Shown here: positions 1 through 5,818 of the stretch, one piece after another
How positions within the stretch are numbered: the stretch's first letter is position 1
How the letters are laid out: the number at the start of each line of letters is the position of its first letter
From: Onstottus_B sp035558335
GTDB lineage: Bacteria; Acidobacteriota; Blastocatellia; UBA7656
Reading direction: 5' to 3'
Length of the DNA stretch: 5,987 nt
NCBI GenBank assembly: GCA_035558335.1
Contig: DATMCM010000435.1
Location: 1-5,987 of the forward strand
The notes under the pieces: generated by a model
Seen by the model: only the letters and a program-made list of their open reading frames with translations
Databases searched by the model: none
Told to the model about the DNA's origin: nothing
Position numbers and translations under genes: made by a program

Positions 1-204
1 ATACTTGAACTCCATCGCCGACTGCGACCAACCCGGAACCATCACCAAGGGATTGCCCGAGCCGGCCTCCAAATAGTGCAACTTGACGCCGTCATTAGTC
101 GTGAACCATCCCTCCTTGAAGGTCGGTTCAGCGGCGATCGCTAGGCATGGTGCAACGATCAGTCCTAATAGCAGAATCGCTTGCGACATGGTTTTCACGC
201 GCAT
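1..204 (-). CDS. Exported alpha/beta-fold hydrolase, N-terminal part only
   Basis: Only the first 68 codons lie in the window; the gene continues past base 1. The start ATG (202-204) has a strong purine-rich ribosome binding site, AAGGGAGGAA, at 220-211 with suitable spacing. A second in-frame ATG at 189 is a weaker alternative. Residues 1-25 form a Sec-type signal peptide: Arg and Lys at positions 2 and 4, a hydrophobic core AILLLGLIVAPCLAIAA, and likely cleavage just before EPTF. The Cys at 20 lacks a proper lipobox, so a lipoprotein is unlikely. The mature start reads TTNDGVKLHYLEAG followed by PLVMVPGWSQSA. This is the typical opening beta-strands and the oxyanion-hole loop of alpha/beta-hydrolases. 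The nucleophile elbow and the rest of the triad lie outside, so substrate and exact subfamily cannot be told. The product should act in the periplasm. Family assignment is fairly sure; function is open. Confidence 0.8.
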   Translation of the reverse strand, partial: MRVKTMSQAILLLGLIVAPCLAIAAEPTFKEGWFTTNDGVKLHYLEAGSGNPLVMVPGWSQSAMEFKY

Positions 205-225
205 GCACCATTCCTCCCTTAGTAG

Positions 226-533
226 TTGGTCCGACGTTTCGAGCCGTCGGCTTTGCGATATGCTACGATACCACTAGTATTGAGTTCCACAAGCGTGCGA
301 CAGCGCCTCCGGCGATCGCGTCGGCTGCTTCCAGTCGCGGGTGGCAGCCACCGGCCGGCAGATTGGTTTCATTTTTTCCCGTCGGCAACATGCAAGGCTA
401 CTTCAATCTGAAGGGCTACTGGGAGTTCGCCGCTGAAAACCGGCCCGACGGCTGGAATGCCTGGGTGACATTTTCGCTCGCGCCACCGGCTGCGCCGCCA
501 CCTGCGCCTGTCAAGCCAATGATCACGAAGTAA
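226..533 (+). pseudogene. C-terminal remnant of a MetA-pathway-of-phenol-degradation (SphA-like) transporter
   Basis: Three reading frames, read in succession, give the C-terminal end of this outer-membrane transporter family. From 226 one frame reads VRRFEPSA. After a stop at 281-283, a second frame reads VPQACDSASGDRVGCFQSRV and then QIGFIF. From the T-run at 372-377 a third frame reads PVGNMQGYFNLKGYWEF, then NRPDGWNAWVTFSLAPP, a proline-rich tail and KPMITK, ending at TAA 531-533. Removing one T from the six-T run restores the expected GFIFPVGNMQGY continuity, so this is a clear one-base frameshift. Earlier shifts lie around 250-290. The family normally has roughly 280-320 residues. Here only about the last 100 remain, and the N-terminal beta-barrel part is missing. 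The remnant starts directly behind the ribosome binding site of the divergent hydrolase, which suggests a deletion or rearrangement junction near 221-226. It is almost certainly not functional. Confidence 0.75.
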
Positions 534-745
534 GCGGTCGGGCGATAAGGCTGAACGCGCCTATCTGATCCCGTACTTGAAGACGCTGCGATAGACCGAG
601 CCGTGTCCGATTCCCGACCGACCCGACGCGCAGACGAGAGTCAGCTTTGGGTCAACAGACTTGGGCCCGTCGGAATTACGTCCGCTTATCCTTCAACAGC
701 AGATATCGAAAGCACACATCAGAGGTTATGGAACGTGGGCATTAG
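534..745. other. Gene-free stretch with degenerate repeat-like sequence
   Basis: About 210 bases lie between the transporter remnant and the end of the kinase gene. No open frame here has recognisable coding character. A short plus-strand frame (535-594) reads GDKAERAYLIPYLKTLR before a TAG. It looks somewhat protein-like and could be a gene tail, but it is too short to assign. Around 676-706 an imperfect dyad (GTCCGCT ... AGCAGAT) resembles decayed intergenic repeat wording that I associate with Bradyrhizobium-type genomes. No U-tracted hairpin was found to terminate the kinase transcript. Confidence 0.4.
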
Positions 746-3160
746 TCATGGATGTGAACGCTCAGAAATGGCTTTCCGAAGAATTCTAGAGAGCGCTTCA
801 ACTGAATAAGGTTTCTGAATTAGCTCGAAGCCGCGATGGGCGTTGTCCGCCAGGACGCTGCTATAACCGCTTGTCAGCACCACCGGCAGACCTGGGTAAC
901 GCTCGCGGATGACGGTGGCAAGCTCAACACCGTTCATCCCAGGCATGATGACATCGGAGAACACCAAATCGAAGGCCAACTCGTCTCCGGCGAGGATCGC
1001 AAGGGCTTCTTGGGCGTTCCCAACCCATTTGATCCCGTAGCCCAGGTCTTGGAGTAATTCGGTCGAGAACCGTCCGACGTCCTCGTTATCCTCTACCACT
1101 AGGACACAATGCCCGCGGCCGCCCATCACAGCCTCCGCGCCGATGGCAACGGCTTCCGCGCCATCAACCGCTTTTTCTGCCTTAGGCAAGTAGATCGTAA
1201 ACGTCGAACCTTCGCCTAACGCACTGGTCACTGTAATTTCGCCTCCAGACTGTTTGGCGAACCCAAGCGCCTGGCTGAGGCCCAAACCTGTACCCTTGCC
1301 AACATCCTTGGTTGTGAAAAAGGGCTCGAAGATTGCTTCGAGCTTGTCGGCAGCAATGCCCGACCCGGCATCCATCACCGAGATAGCGACGAACTGCCCC
1401 TTGTGCATCGCATGACCGCGAAGGGCGGGAATGGCATCGACCGTATTCACGCTGATCGACAGACTGCCCTCACCTGCCATCGCATCCCGAGCATTGACCG
1501 CGAGATTGACCAGGGCTGTTTCGAATTGCGCGACATCCGCCGTCGCAAAACACTCGGGATCGCAAAGATCGAGTTTGATATGAACTCTAGCGGACATGAG
1601 TGGGCGGATGAGTTGCGCGATGCTTTCGACCTGTGAGCCGACATTGAACACCTGCGGCGTAAGCGGCTGGCGCCGAGCGAAGGCCAGAAGTTGACCAGTG
1701 AGCTTCGACGCACGATCTACAGTATCCGAAATCGCATCAATGTAGCGGCGTCGGCGGTCATCACTCAACTCGCGACGACGCAGGAAGTCGGTGGCAGAGC
1801 GTATGATCGTCAAAAGGTTATTGAAATCGTGGGCAACGCCCCCAGTGAGCTGGCCAACTGCATCCATTTTTTGAGACTGCCGAAGCGCATCTTCGGCCTG
1901 TCGTCTCTCGGTGATATCGACTGCTTCGGGCAGGACGCCGGAAACTACGCCGTGCTGATCGAAAACCGGACGCATCGTGAAATCAAAAAAACGCTCGCCA
2001 GCTGCCAGATTAAGCCGCATTTCCGTTCGGACGCTTTCGCCTTTCGCGGCTGCGCCAAAAGCATCGAGGACGATTTCGCGTATCCCATCCGTTCCGGAAA
2101 ACCATGGAGTATCCCAGAAGGGCTTTCCGGTGATGTCTTCTGTCCGGGCGCGAATGCCCGCAAGTGCCGTCGTGTTGGCGTGTAATACGTTGCCCTGCAA
2201 ATCCAGAAGACTTTGGTATTGATTACTCGTCTCGAAGATGGCGCGCATCTGTGCTTCACTAGACTGAAGCTGTGACGTCCGCTCCTTGATGCGTTGCTCC
2301 AGCGTTTCATTGAGACGCCGAAGCTCGTATTCAGCTTCCTTCGCCACAGTCACATCGTGAGCTACTCCGATAAAGCCGATGTGCCTTCCAGCCGGATCCC
2401 AGCGAGGCTGGGACTCCGATCGCATCCACCTCCATTGTCCATCCGACCTCAGATAACGCGCTTCCAGCACAAATGGCCTGAGCGATGCCTCGCCCGCAAC
2501 ACTTTCTTTTACGATTCGACCGCCGTCGTCCGGATGCAAAATCTTGCGCCAATCGAAGGCAAGCGCCTCATCATAGCCCACACCAAGGAAATCAACGTAA
2601 GCCTGATTAGCGAAGGCCCGTTTACGATCTAACCTAGTGACCCACATTGGGACTGGCGCACTATCTGCGATTAGGCGAAACCGCTCCTCACTCTCGCGTA
2701 GTGCCTCTTGTGCTACCGCGAGATCAGTGATGTCAATGTGAGCGCCGACAAGTCGCAAAGGTTGACTGTCCGGACTTCGCTCAATGCGAGCTTCGGTGGC
2801 GATCCATCTGACCTGTCCGTCATTAGGTCTGATGATACGGTACTGAGATGAAAGCTGTTCTGTGGCCCCATTCACTGCATCGATAAAGTGCTGAACAGTG
2901 CGCGCGCGGTCTTCCGGATGCAGCCGCTGGATCCAATCCTCATGCGTATCGTTTGTGTCCGGCGCCAATCCGTGGATGGCCCGATACTCGGGAGACCGGG
3001 GCTCATTTCGAAAGCCGTCCCGAAGATCAACCGTTACCACAGCTACCTTGGCTACCTGTTGGCCGCTGGCTAGTTCGCTACCGCCAGCCGTCAGCGGCCG
3101 TTCAGAAACCGAGAGCGTTTCGACTGGACGACGAAGTTCTTCTTCGCTGATGTCCGCCAT
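746..3160 (-). CDS. Soluble hybrid sensor histidine kinase with three PAS domains and a receiver
   Basis: The 804-residue protein has no signal peptide or membrane segment, so it senses in the cytoplasm. Domains in order: PAS_3-type fold about 35-150 (SPEYRAIHGL, LHPEDR, IDITDLAVAQ); a second PAS_3 about 155-275 (LHPDD, GQWRWMRS, GVAHDVT); a coiled-coil linker about 273-308; a third PAS about 300-420 (AVDITERR); a HisKA dimerisation domain about 428-495 with phospho-acceptor His444 in GGVAHDFNN; and a HATPase about 535-660. The ATPase has the N box with Asn552/Asn556, the G1 box DAGSGI at 597-602, FEPFFTTK at 611-618 and GKGTGLGLS at 621-629. A C-terminal receiver (about 684-800) has acidic Glu690/Asp691, phospho-acceptor Asp736, Thr763 and Lys783. 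All catalytic residues are present, so autophosphorylation and His-to-Asp transfer should work. No DNA-binding or enzymatic output follows the receiver, so a separate phosphotransfer or response protein is expected. None is in the window. The start at 3160 has GGAG ten bases upstream. The gene follows the Cys/His protein gene by 44 bases and is probably cotranscribed with it. The signal sensed is unknown. Confidence 0.95.
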   Translation of the reverse strand: MADISEEELRRPVETLSVSERPLTAGGSELASGQQVAKVAVVTVDLRDGFRNEPRSPEYRAIHGLAPDTNDTHEDWIQRLHPEDRARTVQHFIDAVNGATEQLSSQYRIIRPNDGQVRWIATEARIERSPDSQPLRLVGAHIDITDLAVAQEALRESEERFRLIADSAPVPMWVTRLDRKRAFANQAYVDFLGVGYDEALAFDWRKILHPDDGGRIVKESVAGEASLRPFVLEARYLRSDGQWRWMRSESQPRWDPAGRHIGFIGVAHDVTVAKEAEYELRRLNETLEQRIKERTSQLQSSEAQMRAIFETSNQYQSLLDLQGNVLHANTTALAGIRARTEDITGKPFWDTPWFSGTDGIREIVLDAFGAAAKGESVRTEMRLNLAAGERFFDFTMRPVFDQHGVVSGVLPEAVDITERRQAEDALRQSQKMDAVGQLTGGVAHDFNNLLTIIRSATDFLRRRELSDDRRRRYIDAISDTVDRASKLTGQLLAFARRQPLTPQVFNVGSQVESIAQLIRPLMSARVHIKLDLCDPECFATADVAQFETALVNLAVNARDAMAGEGSLSISVNTVDAIPALRGHAMHKGQFVAISVMDAGSGIAADKLEAIFEPFFTTKDVGKGTGLGLSQALGFAKQSGGEITVTSALGEGSTFTIYLPKAEKAVDGAEAVAIGAEAVMGGRGHCVLVVEDNEDVGRFSTELLQDLGYGIKWVGNAQEALAILAGDELAFDLVFSDVIMPGMNGVELATVIRERYPGLPVVLTSGYSSVLADNAHRGFELIQKPYSVEALSRILRKAISERSHP

Positions 3161-3204
3161 GCTTGCTTAGCTCCAAGATAATTTCGGTCAAAGCCTATGC
3201 AGCG

Positions 3205-4179
3205 CTAAAAGAGTAGCAAATCTTGACCCGGTCGAGGCGCCACTACCTTCATCGCCGAGTCATTGAAGAATTTCTGGACGTTCTTTTTCTTCTCCTCCGA
3301 CCAGCCGTCATAGAACGCAGGCGCCAGCACGAAGTTTTCCACTCGTTGAAGGATGTTTTCGGAAAGCACCGTTTTTTTATCCGCGTTTGCATCAAACAGA
3401 TACGGCAGGGCGTTCTTCACCGCATCTACCTGGTCCGTGGCATAAGAGACGAGGGCCGTGGTTTTGGTTGCGCTTACGGGCACGACCGTCAGCATCACGC
3501 CGAGGATATCGTTTTTCTGCGCTTGCCCCACGCTGAACAGAGAAGAGACGGCCACGCTTGGCGTCTGGTTTTCCAGATCGATTATGTGGTGTTCGACCGG
3601 CGGCTCGGTTCCTGCCAGTATCGGTTTGTCGAAGTACTTGGTCCGGTACCGGAAAACTCGCCATGCCCGCATCGAGAACTCAAGAGCGGCGATCCCCGCG
3701 GCGTTTGGCGTAATGGGTTTGGTAATACCCTTTTTAATGTTTTCTGCTTCCAACGCGAAGAAGCGTCCGCCCGCCTCTACGCAAGCGTGCATTTCGCGCA
3801 TCCCAGCCCGGTAGGCGTATCGGTTCAGTTGCTCCTTGTTTCCCGTATCAAGCGGCAAGGTGTCCGCGAGCTTGAAAAGCTCCGTATCGTGCTCTGCACA
3901 AAGCCCGGTGAATGTGGAAGCCTGGTGGCGGCCCAACGGGCCAAATTCAGCGGTAGCTTTCCCCGCGATGATTTTGTTCTTGGGAACGATGACGTGGTTG
4001 TCACGCTGGAGAAGATCCAGCACCTTGTTGTTCTGAATGGAATGGGCGCGTATCGCGTCCTTCTTGCAGTCCATGTTGTAATGAAGGCAGCGACTGTAGC
4101 CCTGTTTGATCAGTTCAAAGAACTTGCCTAGGGCGGCGTTGGCGGCCTTTTGAGGGTCCGCAGCCTGTTCGGTGGACAT
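3205..4179 (-). CDS. Uncharacterised protein with N-terminal HNH-like Cys/His cluster
   Basis: The protein has 324 residues, no signal peptide and no clear membrane segment. I do not recognise a named family. The N-terminal 100 residues carry a striking metal-site-like pattern: Cys31, His33 and Cys38 (CLHYNMDC), then AHSIQ with His46, His62 in NHVIV, His85 in GRHQASTF, and Cys94/His97/Asp98 in GLCAEHD. The order C-x6-C ... AHSI ... C-x2-HD recalls HNH/treble-clef zinc sites, so a nuclease or nucleic-acid-binding role is possible but unproven. A central helical region (about 112-185) holds many Arg and aromatic residues. The C-terminal part (about 195-324) alternates strands and a Lys-rich helix (EEKKKNVQKFF), and the protein ends in LLLF. 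The ATG at 4179 has a good GGGAG site six bases upstream. It is the first gene of a probable two-gene operon with the hybrid kinase, with a 44-base gap. A long plus-strand frame covers most of it but looks like a shadow. The gene call is firm; the function is unknown. Confidence 0.85.
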   Translation of the reverse strand: MSTEQAADPQKAANAALGKFFELIKQGYSRCLHYNMDCKKDAIRAHSIQNNKVLDLLQRDNHVIVPKNKIIAGKATAEFGPLGRHQASTFTGLCAEHDTELFKLADTLPLDTGNKEQLNRYAYRAGMREMHACVEAGGRFFALEAENIKKGITKPITPNAAGIAALEFSMRAWRVFRYRTKYFDKPILAGTEPPVEHHIIDLENQTPSVAVSSLFSVGQAQKNDILGVMLTVVPVSATKTTALVSYATDQVDAVKNALPYLFDANADKKTVLSENILQRVENFVLAPAFYDGWSEEKKKNVQKFFNDSAMKVVAPRPGQDLLLF

Positions 4180-4640
4180 ATCAACTCCCAGTCTAACTGC
4201 TCGAGCTACACTACCAGAAACCTTGGAACTTGACCCGGATTCGCGGCGCAGATTCTATGGCTGGAAACACCGGAGCAGCCTCATGGACCTCACCGTGCCA
4301 CGCCATCGTCGCCCGGTTCAGAGCCGAGCACGGCGATGCGAGCTTCGGCAGCGGTTCTACGCCGTCCTGAGGACGGCAAGGCCAGAGACTTTCGACGATT
4401 TCCGCCTCAGGTTCGGCAAAGCGGGAGTCGGGAGACGAGAGCGAACGTGCAAAAAGCCGGGATGTCCCTTCTCGACTCGAACGGCAAATATAAGGGATTT
4501 CGACCCTGTCCACGTGCCGGCGCGATGCATATCGCACACACGGGCCTCCCTGGGCATTTAAGCGGCTACCGTTTTTCTCAACGCGCCCCCAAGTTCCGAT
4601 GGGTAAACGAACTTGATGCGCACTGCCCTGCTCGATGGCG
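4180..4640. other. Long intergenic gap without a convincing gene
   Basis: These 461 bases separate the end of the nuclease-like gene from the start of the Cys/His protein gene, all on the minus strand. Open frames of about 65-130 codons exist on both strands, but they overlap one another, are rich in Arg, Ser and Pro, and show no recognisable motif. None has a good ribosome binding site that I can see. The part just upstream of 4179 must hold the promoter of the central operon, but no convincing -35/-10 pair stands out. The gap contains a perfect hairpin at 4361-4377 and a weaker 6+6 base dyad (AAGTTC, 12-base spacer, GAACTT) at 4591-4614. It may be a decayed gene or contain a small RNA; neither can be shown here. 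Confidence 0.5.
4361..4377. repeat. Perfect 7-bp hairpin with 3-base loop
   Basis: GCCGTCC, loop TGA, GGACGGC is a perfect GC-rich stem in the intergenic gap. No run of T follows on either strand, so it is not a standard intrinsic terminator. It lies about 180 bases upstream of the Cys/His protein gene and about 260 bases downstream of the nuclease-like gene. It could stabilise a transcript end or be part of an intergenic repeat. The structure is certain; its role is not. Confidence 0.5.
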
Positions 4641-5171
4641 TTAGACCCCGATCAGTTTCTGGATGACGGCTTCAATCGTCTCCAGCTTCGCGAAGCGGCT
4701 CTTAGGGACGACGCGATGCGCCGGGCGATCGGCTTTTTCAAGCAATGCGTTGGGCTTCGTGTGTTTCGCTATTCTATCTCCCAACGGCGGGATCTTCTCT
4801 CCCGCCGCGCCGCCAAACCAAAGAAACGGCCCGAGCAGCAGAGTGTCCGGATCGAAAAATATCCAGAGGATACAGGCGGAGGGCCGGTCGAGCAGTTTGA
4901 CGCTTGCCGTCACCTCAGACCGTCGCGCTCCAGTGAAACTCGCCTTGAGCTGCATGTGACGGGTCATCCCTCTGAAATCCAGCGCCAGATCATAGCCGCC
5001 GCTGTCGACCTCGGGCCGCAATACCTCCAGATCCCGGACGTTCTTGCGCCACAGCCCGCGCAATAGCTCGCCGAGGAATACGTGCTCTATGAGGTTTTCG
5101 CGGGCGCTGGATTCCGCAAAATGCGCGGGATCCGGCGGTTGGGCCCGCTTCTGTTCAAGTGTTTGTATCAT
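4641..5171 (-). CDS. Putative PD-(D/E)XK nuclease-like protein, paired with XRE regulator
   Basis: The protein has 176 residues with the start placed at ATG 5169-5171, which is preceded by the purine-rich GGAAGGCAGGCAG. The frame stays open to 5450, but the extra 93 residues are Cys/Arg-rich, cover the divergent promoter and overlap the XRE gene, so they were rejected. Residues 22-40 form a helix with acidic residues (ENLIEHVFLGELL). Then EVLRPEVDSGGYDLAL (49-64) and RHMQLKAS (71-78) follow. This Gly-Tyr-Asp-Leu ... Gln-x-Lys arrangement (Asp61, Gln74, Lys76) is the core strand signature of PD-(D/E)XK nuclease-like folds, in the variant with Gln in place of the second acidic residue. Asp56 and Glu29 or Glu35 are further candidates for the metal site. 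A hydrophobic strand ILWIFFDPDTLLLGPFLWFG (101-120) follows. No signal peptide is seen. The gene is divergent from an XRE repressor with 141 bases between them, suggesting a regulated toxin, restriction-like or defence function. The gene is sure, the fold likely, and the role inferred. Confidence 0.75.
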   Translation of the reverse strand: MIQTLEQKRAQPPDPAHFAESSARENLIEHVFLGELLRGLWRKNVRDLEVLRPEVDSGGYDLALDFRGMTRHMQLKASFTGARRSEVTASVKLLDRPSACILWIFFDPDTLLLGPFLWFGGAAGEKIPPLGDRIAKHTKPNALLEKADRPAHRVVPKSRFAKLETIEAVIQKLIGV

Positions 5172-5251
5172 CTGCCTGCCTTCCAAATTGACCGTGACGG
5201 CAATTCGCTTCCTGTGGCGGGGAAGTCCACTGGAAGCACAAACAATAGAGC

Positions 5252-5274
5252 AACAGGGTAAGATATATCCTGTT
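5252..5274. promoter_or_regulatory. Dyad AACAGG-N11-CCTGTT in the divergent promoter region
   Basis: Perfect 6-base arms are separated by an 11-base AT-rich spacer (GTAAGATATAT). The right arm overlaps the first ATCC-N7-GGAT dyad. The spacer could supply a -10-like element for the minus-strand nuclease-like gene. It may be an additional regulator-binding site or a chance product of the overlapping dyads. Confidence 0.35.
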
Positions 5275-5281
5275 TTAGGAT
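5267..5281. promoter_or_regulatory. Candidate XRE operator 1 (ATCC-N7-GGAT)
   Basis: ATCCTGTTTTAGGAT is a 15-base dyad that extends by one base on each side to perfect TATCCT / AGGATA arms. It lies upstream of the XRE gene. A possible plus-strand -10 element, GATAAT (5279-5284, one mismatch to consensus), spans the junction between this site and the next. A bound repressor would therefore block XRE transcription. Its identical layout to the neighbouring dyad argues for a true operator. Confidence 0.55.
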
Positions 5282-5282
5282 A

Positions 5283-5297
5283 ATCCGATGTTCGGAT
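5283..5297. promoter_or_regulatory. Candidate XRE operator 2 (ATCC-N7-GGAT)
   Basis: ATCCGATGTTCGGAT is a perfect dyad with 6-base arms (ATCCGA / TCGGAT) around TGT. It has the same ATCC-N7-GGAT frame and shares T at three spacer positions with operator 1. The centres are 16 bases apart, about one and a half helical turns. It ends 15 bases before the XRE start codon, typical of an autoregulatory operator. Confidence 0.55.
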
Positions 5298-5312
5298 CAG
5301 TCTTCCGCGCCG

Positions 5313-5582
5313 ATGGCAACTCGCGCGCGCAAACTCGACAAATCCGTCCATTCCACGGAACAAGCCGTCTTGTGCGAATTGATGATCAAGGCGCGCAAGA
5401 CCGCTGACCTGACGCAGCATGAGCTCGCCAAGCGCCTTCGTCGACCGCAATCCTTCGTCGCCAAATACGAGGGCGGTGAGCGGCGAATCGACGTCTTGGA
5501 ATTCGTGACTATCTGCCGAGCTATCGGAGCCGATTCTTCAAAACCTTTGAAGAGCTTGAAAAAATCAATTGGACTCCCCTGA
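5313..5582 (+). CDS. Small XRE-family helix-turn-helix transcriptional regulator
   Basis: The 89-residue protein is almost entirely one HTH_XRE (Cro/C1-type) domain, about residues 20-75. Helix 2 reads TQHELAKRL (34-42) and the recognition helix region reads PQSFVAKYEGGERR (45-58). IDVLEFVTICRAIGAD (59-74) closes the domain. The Gln-Ser-x-Val-x-Lys-Tyr-Glu wording is the family's most conserved stretch. A basic N-terminus and a Lys-rich tail flank it. It likely acts as a dimeric DNA-binding repressor of its own promoter and of the divergent nuclease-like gene, through the tandem dyads at 5267-5297. ATG 5313 is the first ATG, GTG or TTG codon after an in-frame TAA at 5259. No good Shine-Dalgarno precedes it, so the transcript may have a very short leader. 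Length is normal for stand-alone XRE proteins, including antitoxins and restriction-system controllers. The fold is very sure; the target is inferred. Confidence 0.92.
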   Translation: MATRARKLDKSVHSTEQAVLCELMIKARKTADLTQHELAKRLRRPQSFVAKYEGGERRIDVLEFVTICRAIGADSSKPLKSLKKSIGLP

Positions 5583-5784
5583 CCCCTTCACATCGCAGAC
5601 AAATGCTGCACTTGCGGCTTCGAGATTCGTCACAATAGCGACGCAGTGTCCTGGTCGCGCCGGCTGCCCCTTAAACATCCGCGTTTTTACACAGCCTGGT
5701 CCAAAGCGGAAGTGGCGGCATTTCCAGAACATGTCGGCTTGTTCTCCCAACAACGGACATTCGCCGAGGCAAGCGGCACGTCTG

Positions 5785-5804
5785 CTTTGTGCCAGGGCAC
5801 AAAG
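5785..5804. repeat. Perfect 9+9 base palindrome
   Basis: CTTTGTGCC, then AG, then GGCACAAAG. It can fold as a stem of eight or nine pairs. No T-run follows on either strand, so it is not a typical intrinsic terminator, though it is about 200 bases downstream of the XRE gene. It may be a protein-binding site or part of an intergenic repeat. Confidence 0.6.
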
Positions 5805-5818
5805 TCGCTGCGCTCCAG

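Noticed and set aside
147..533. Intact 128-residue gene reading from 147
   Set aside because: Only its last part (from about 378) resembles the transporter family. The first half is out of frame relative to the family, and the start lies inside the hydrolase gene on the other strand.
603..809. 68-codon plus-strand open frame at the 3' end of the kinase gene
   Set aside because: It overlaps the kinase coding end, has no ribosome site and no recognisable content.
1691..2185. 164-codon plus-strand open frame inside the kinase gene
   Set aside because: It lies fully antisense to the conserved HisKA/PAS coding sequence and shows no motif of its own.
3223..4131. 302-codon open frame on the plus strand, antisense to the Cys/His protein gene
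   Set aside because: It is Arg/Val/His-rich with no domain wording and no visible ribosome site. The minus-strand gene has a good ribosome site and protein-like motifs. A shadow frame of a GC-rich gene is the simpler explanation.
4361..4377. Hairpin as an intrinsic terminator
   Set aside because: No T-run follows the stem on either strand.
4440..4520. Possible tRNA suggested by a TCGA-containing segment
   Set aside because: No T-loop consensus GGTTCGAATCC and no cloverleaf arms could be paired.
4172..4561. 129-codon plus-strand and 108-codon minus-strand (4211-4537) open frames in the gap
   Set aside because: They overlap each other on opposite strands, are Arg/Ser/Pro-rich, and have no motif and no ribosome site.
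5172..5450. 93-residue N-terminal extension of the nuclease-like protein
   Set aside because: It would overlap the XRE gene and the operator dyads, and its Cys/Arg-rich sequence is not protein-like. The ATG at 5171 has a good purine-rich site.
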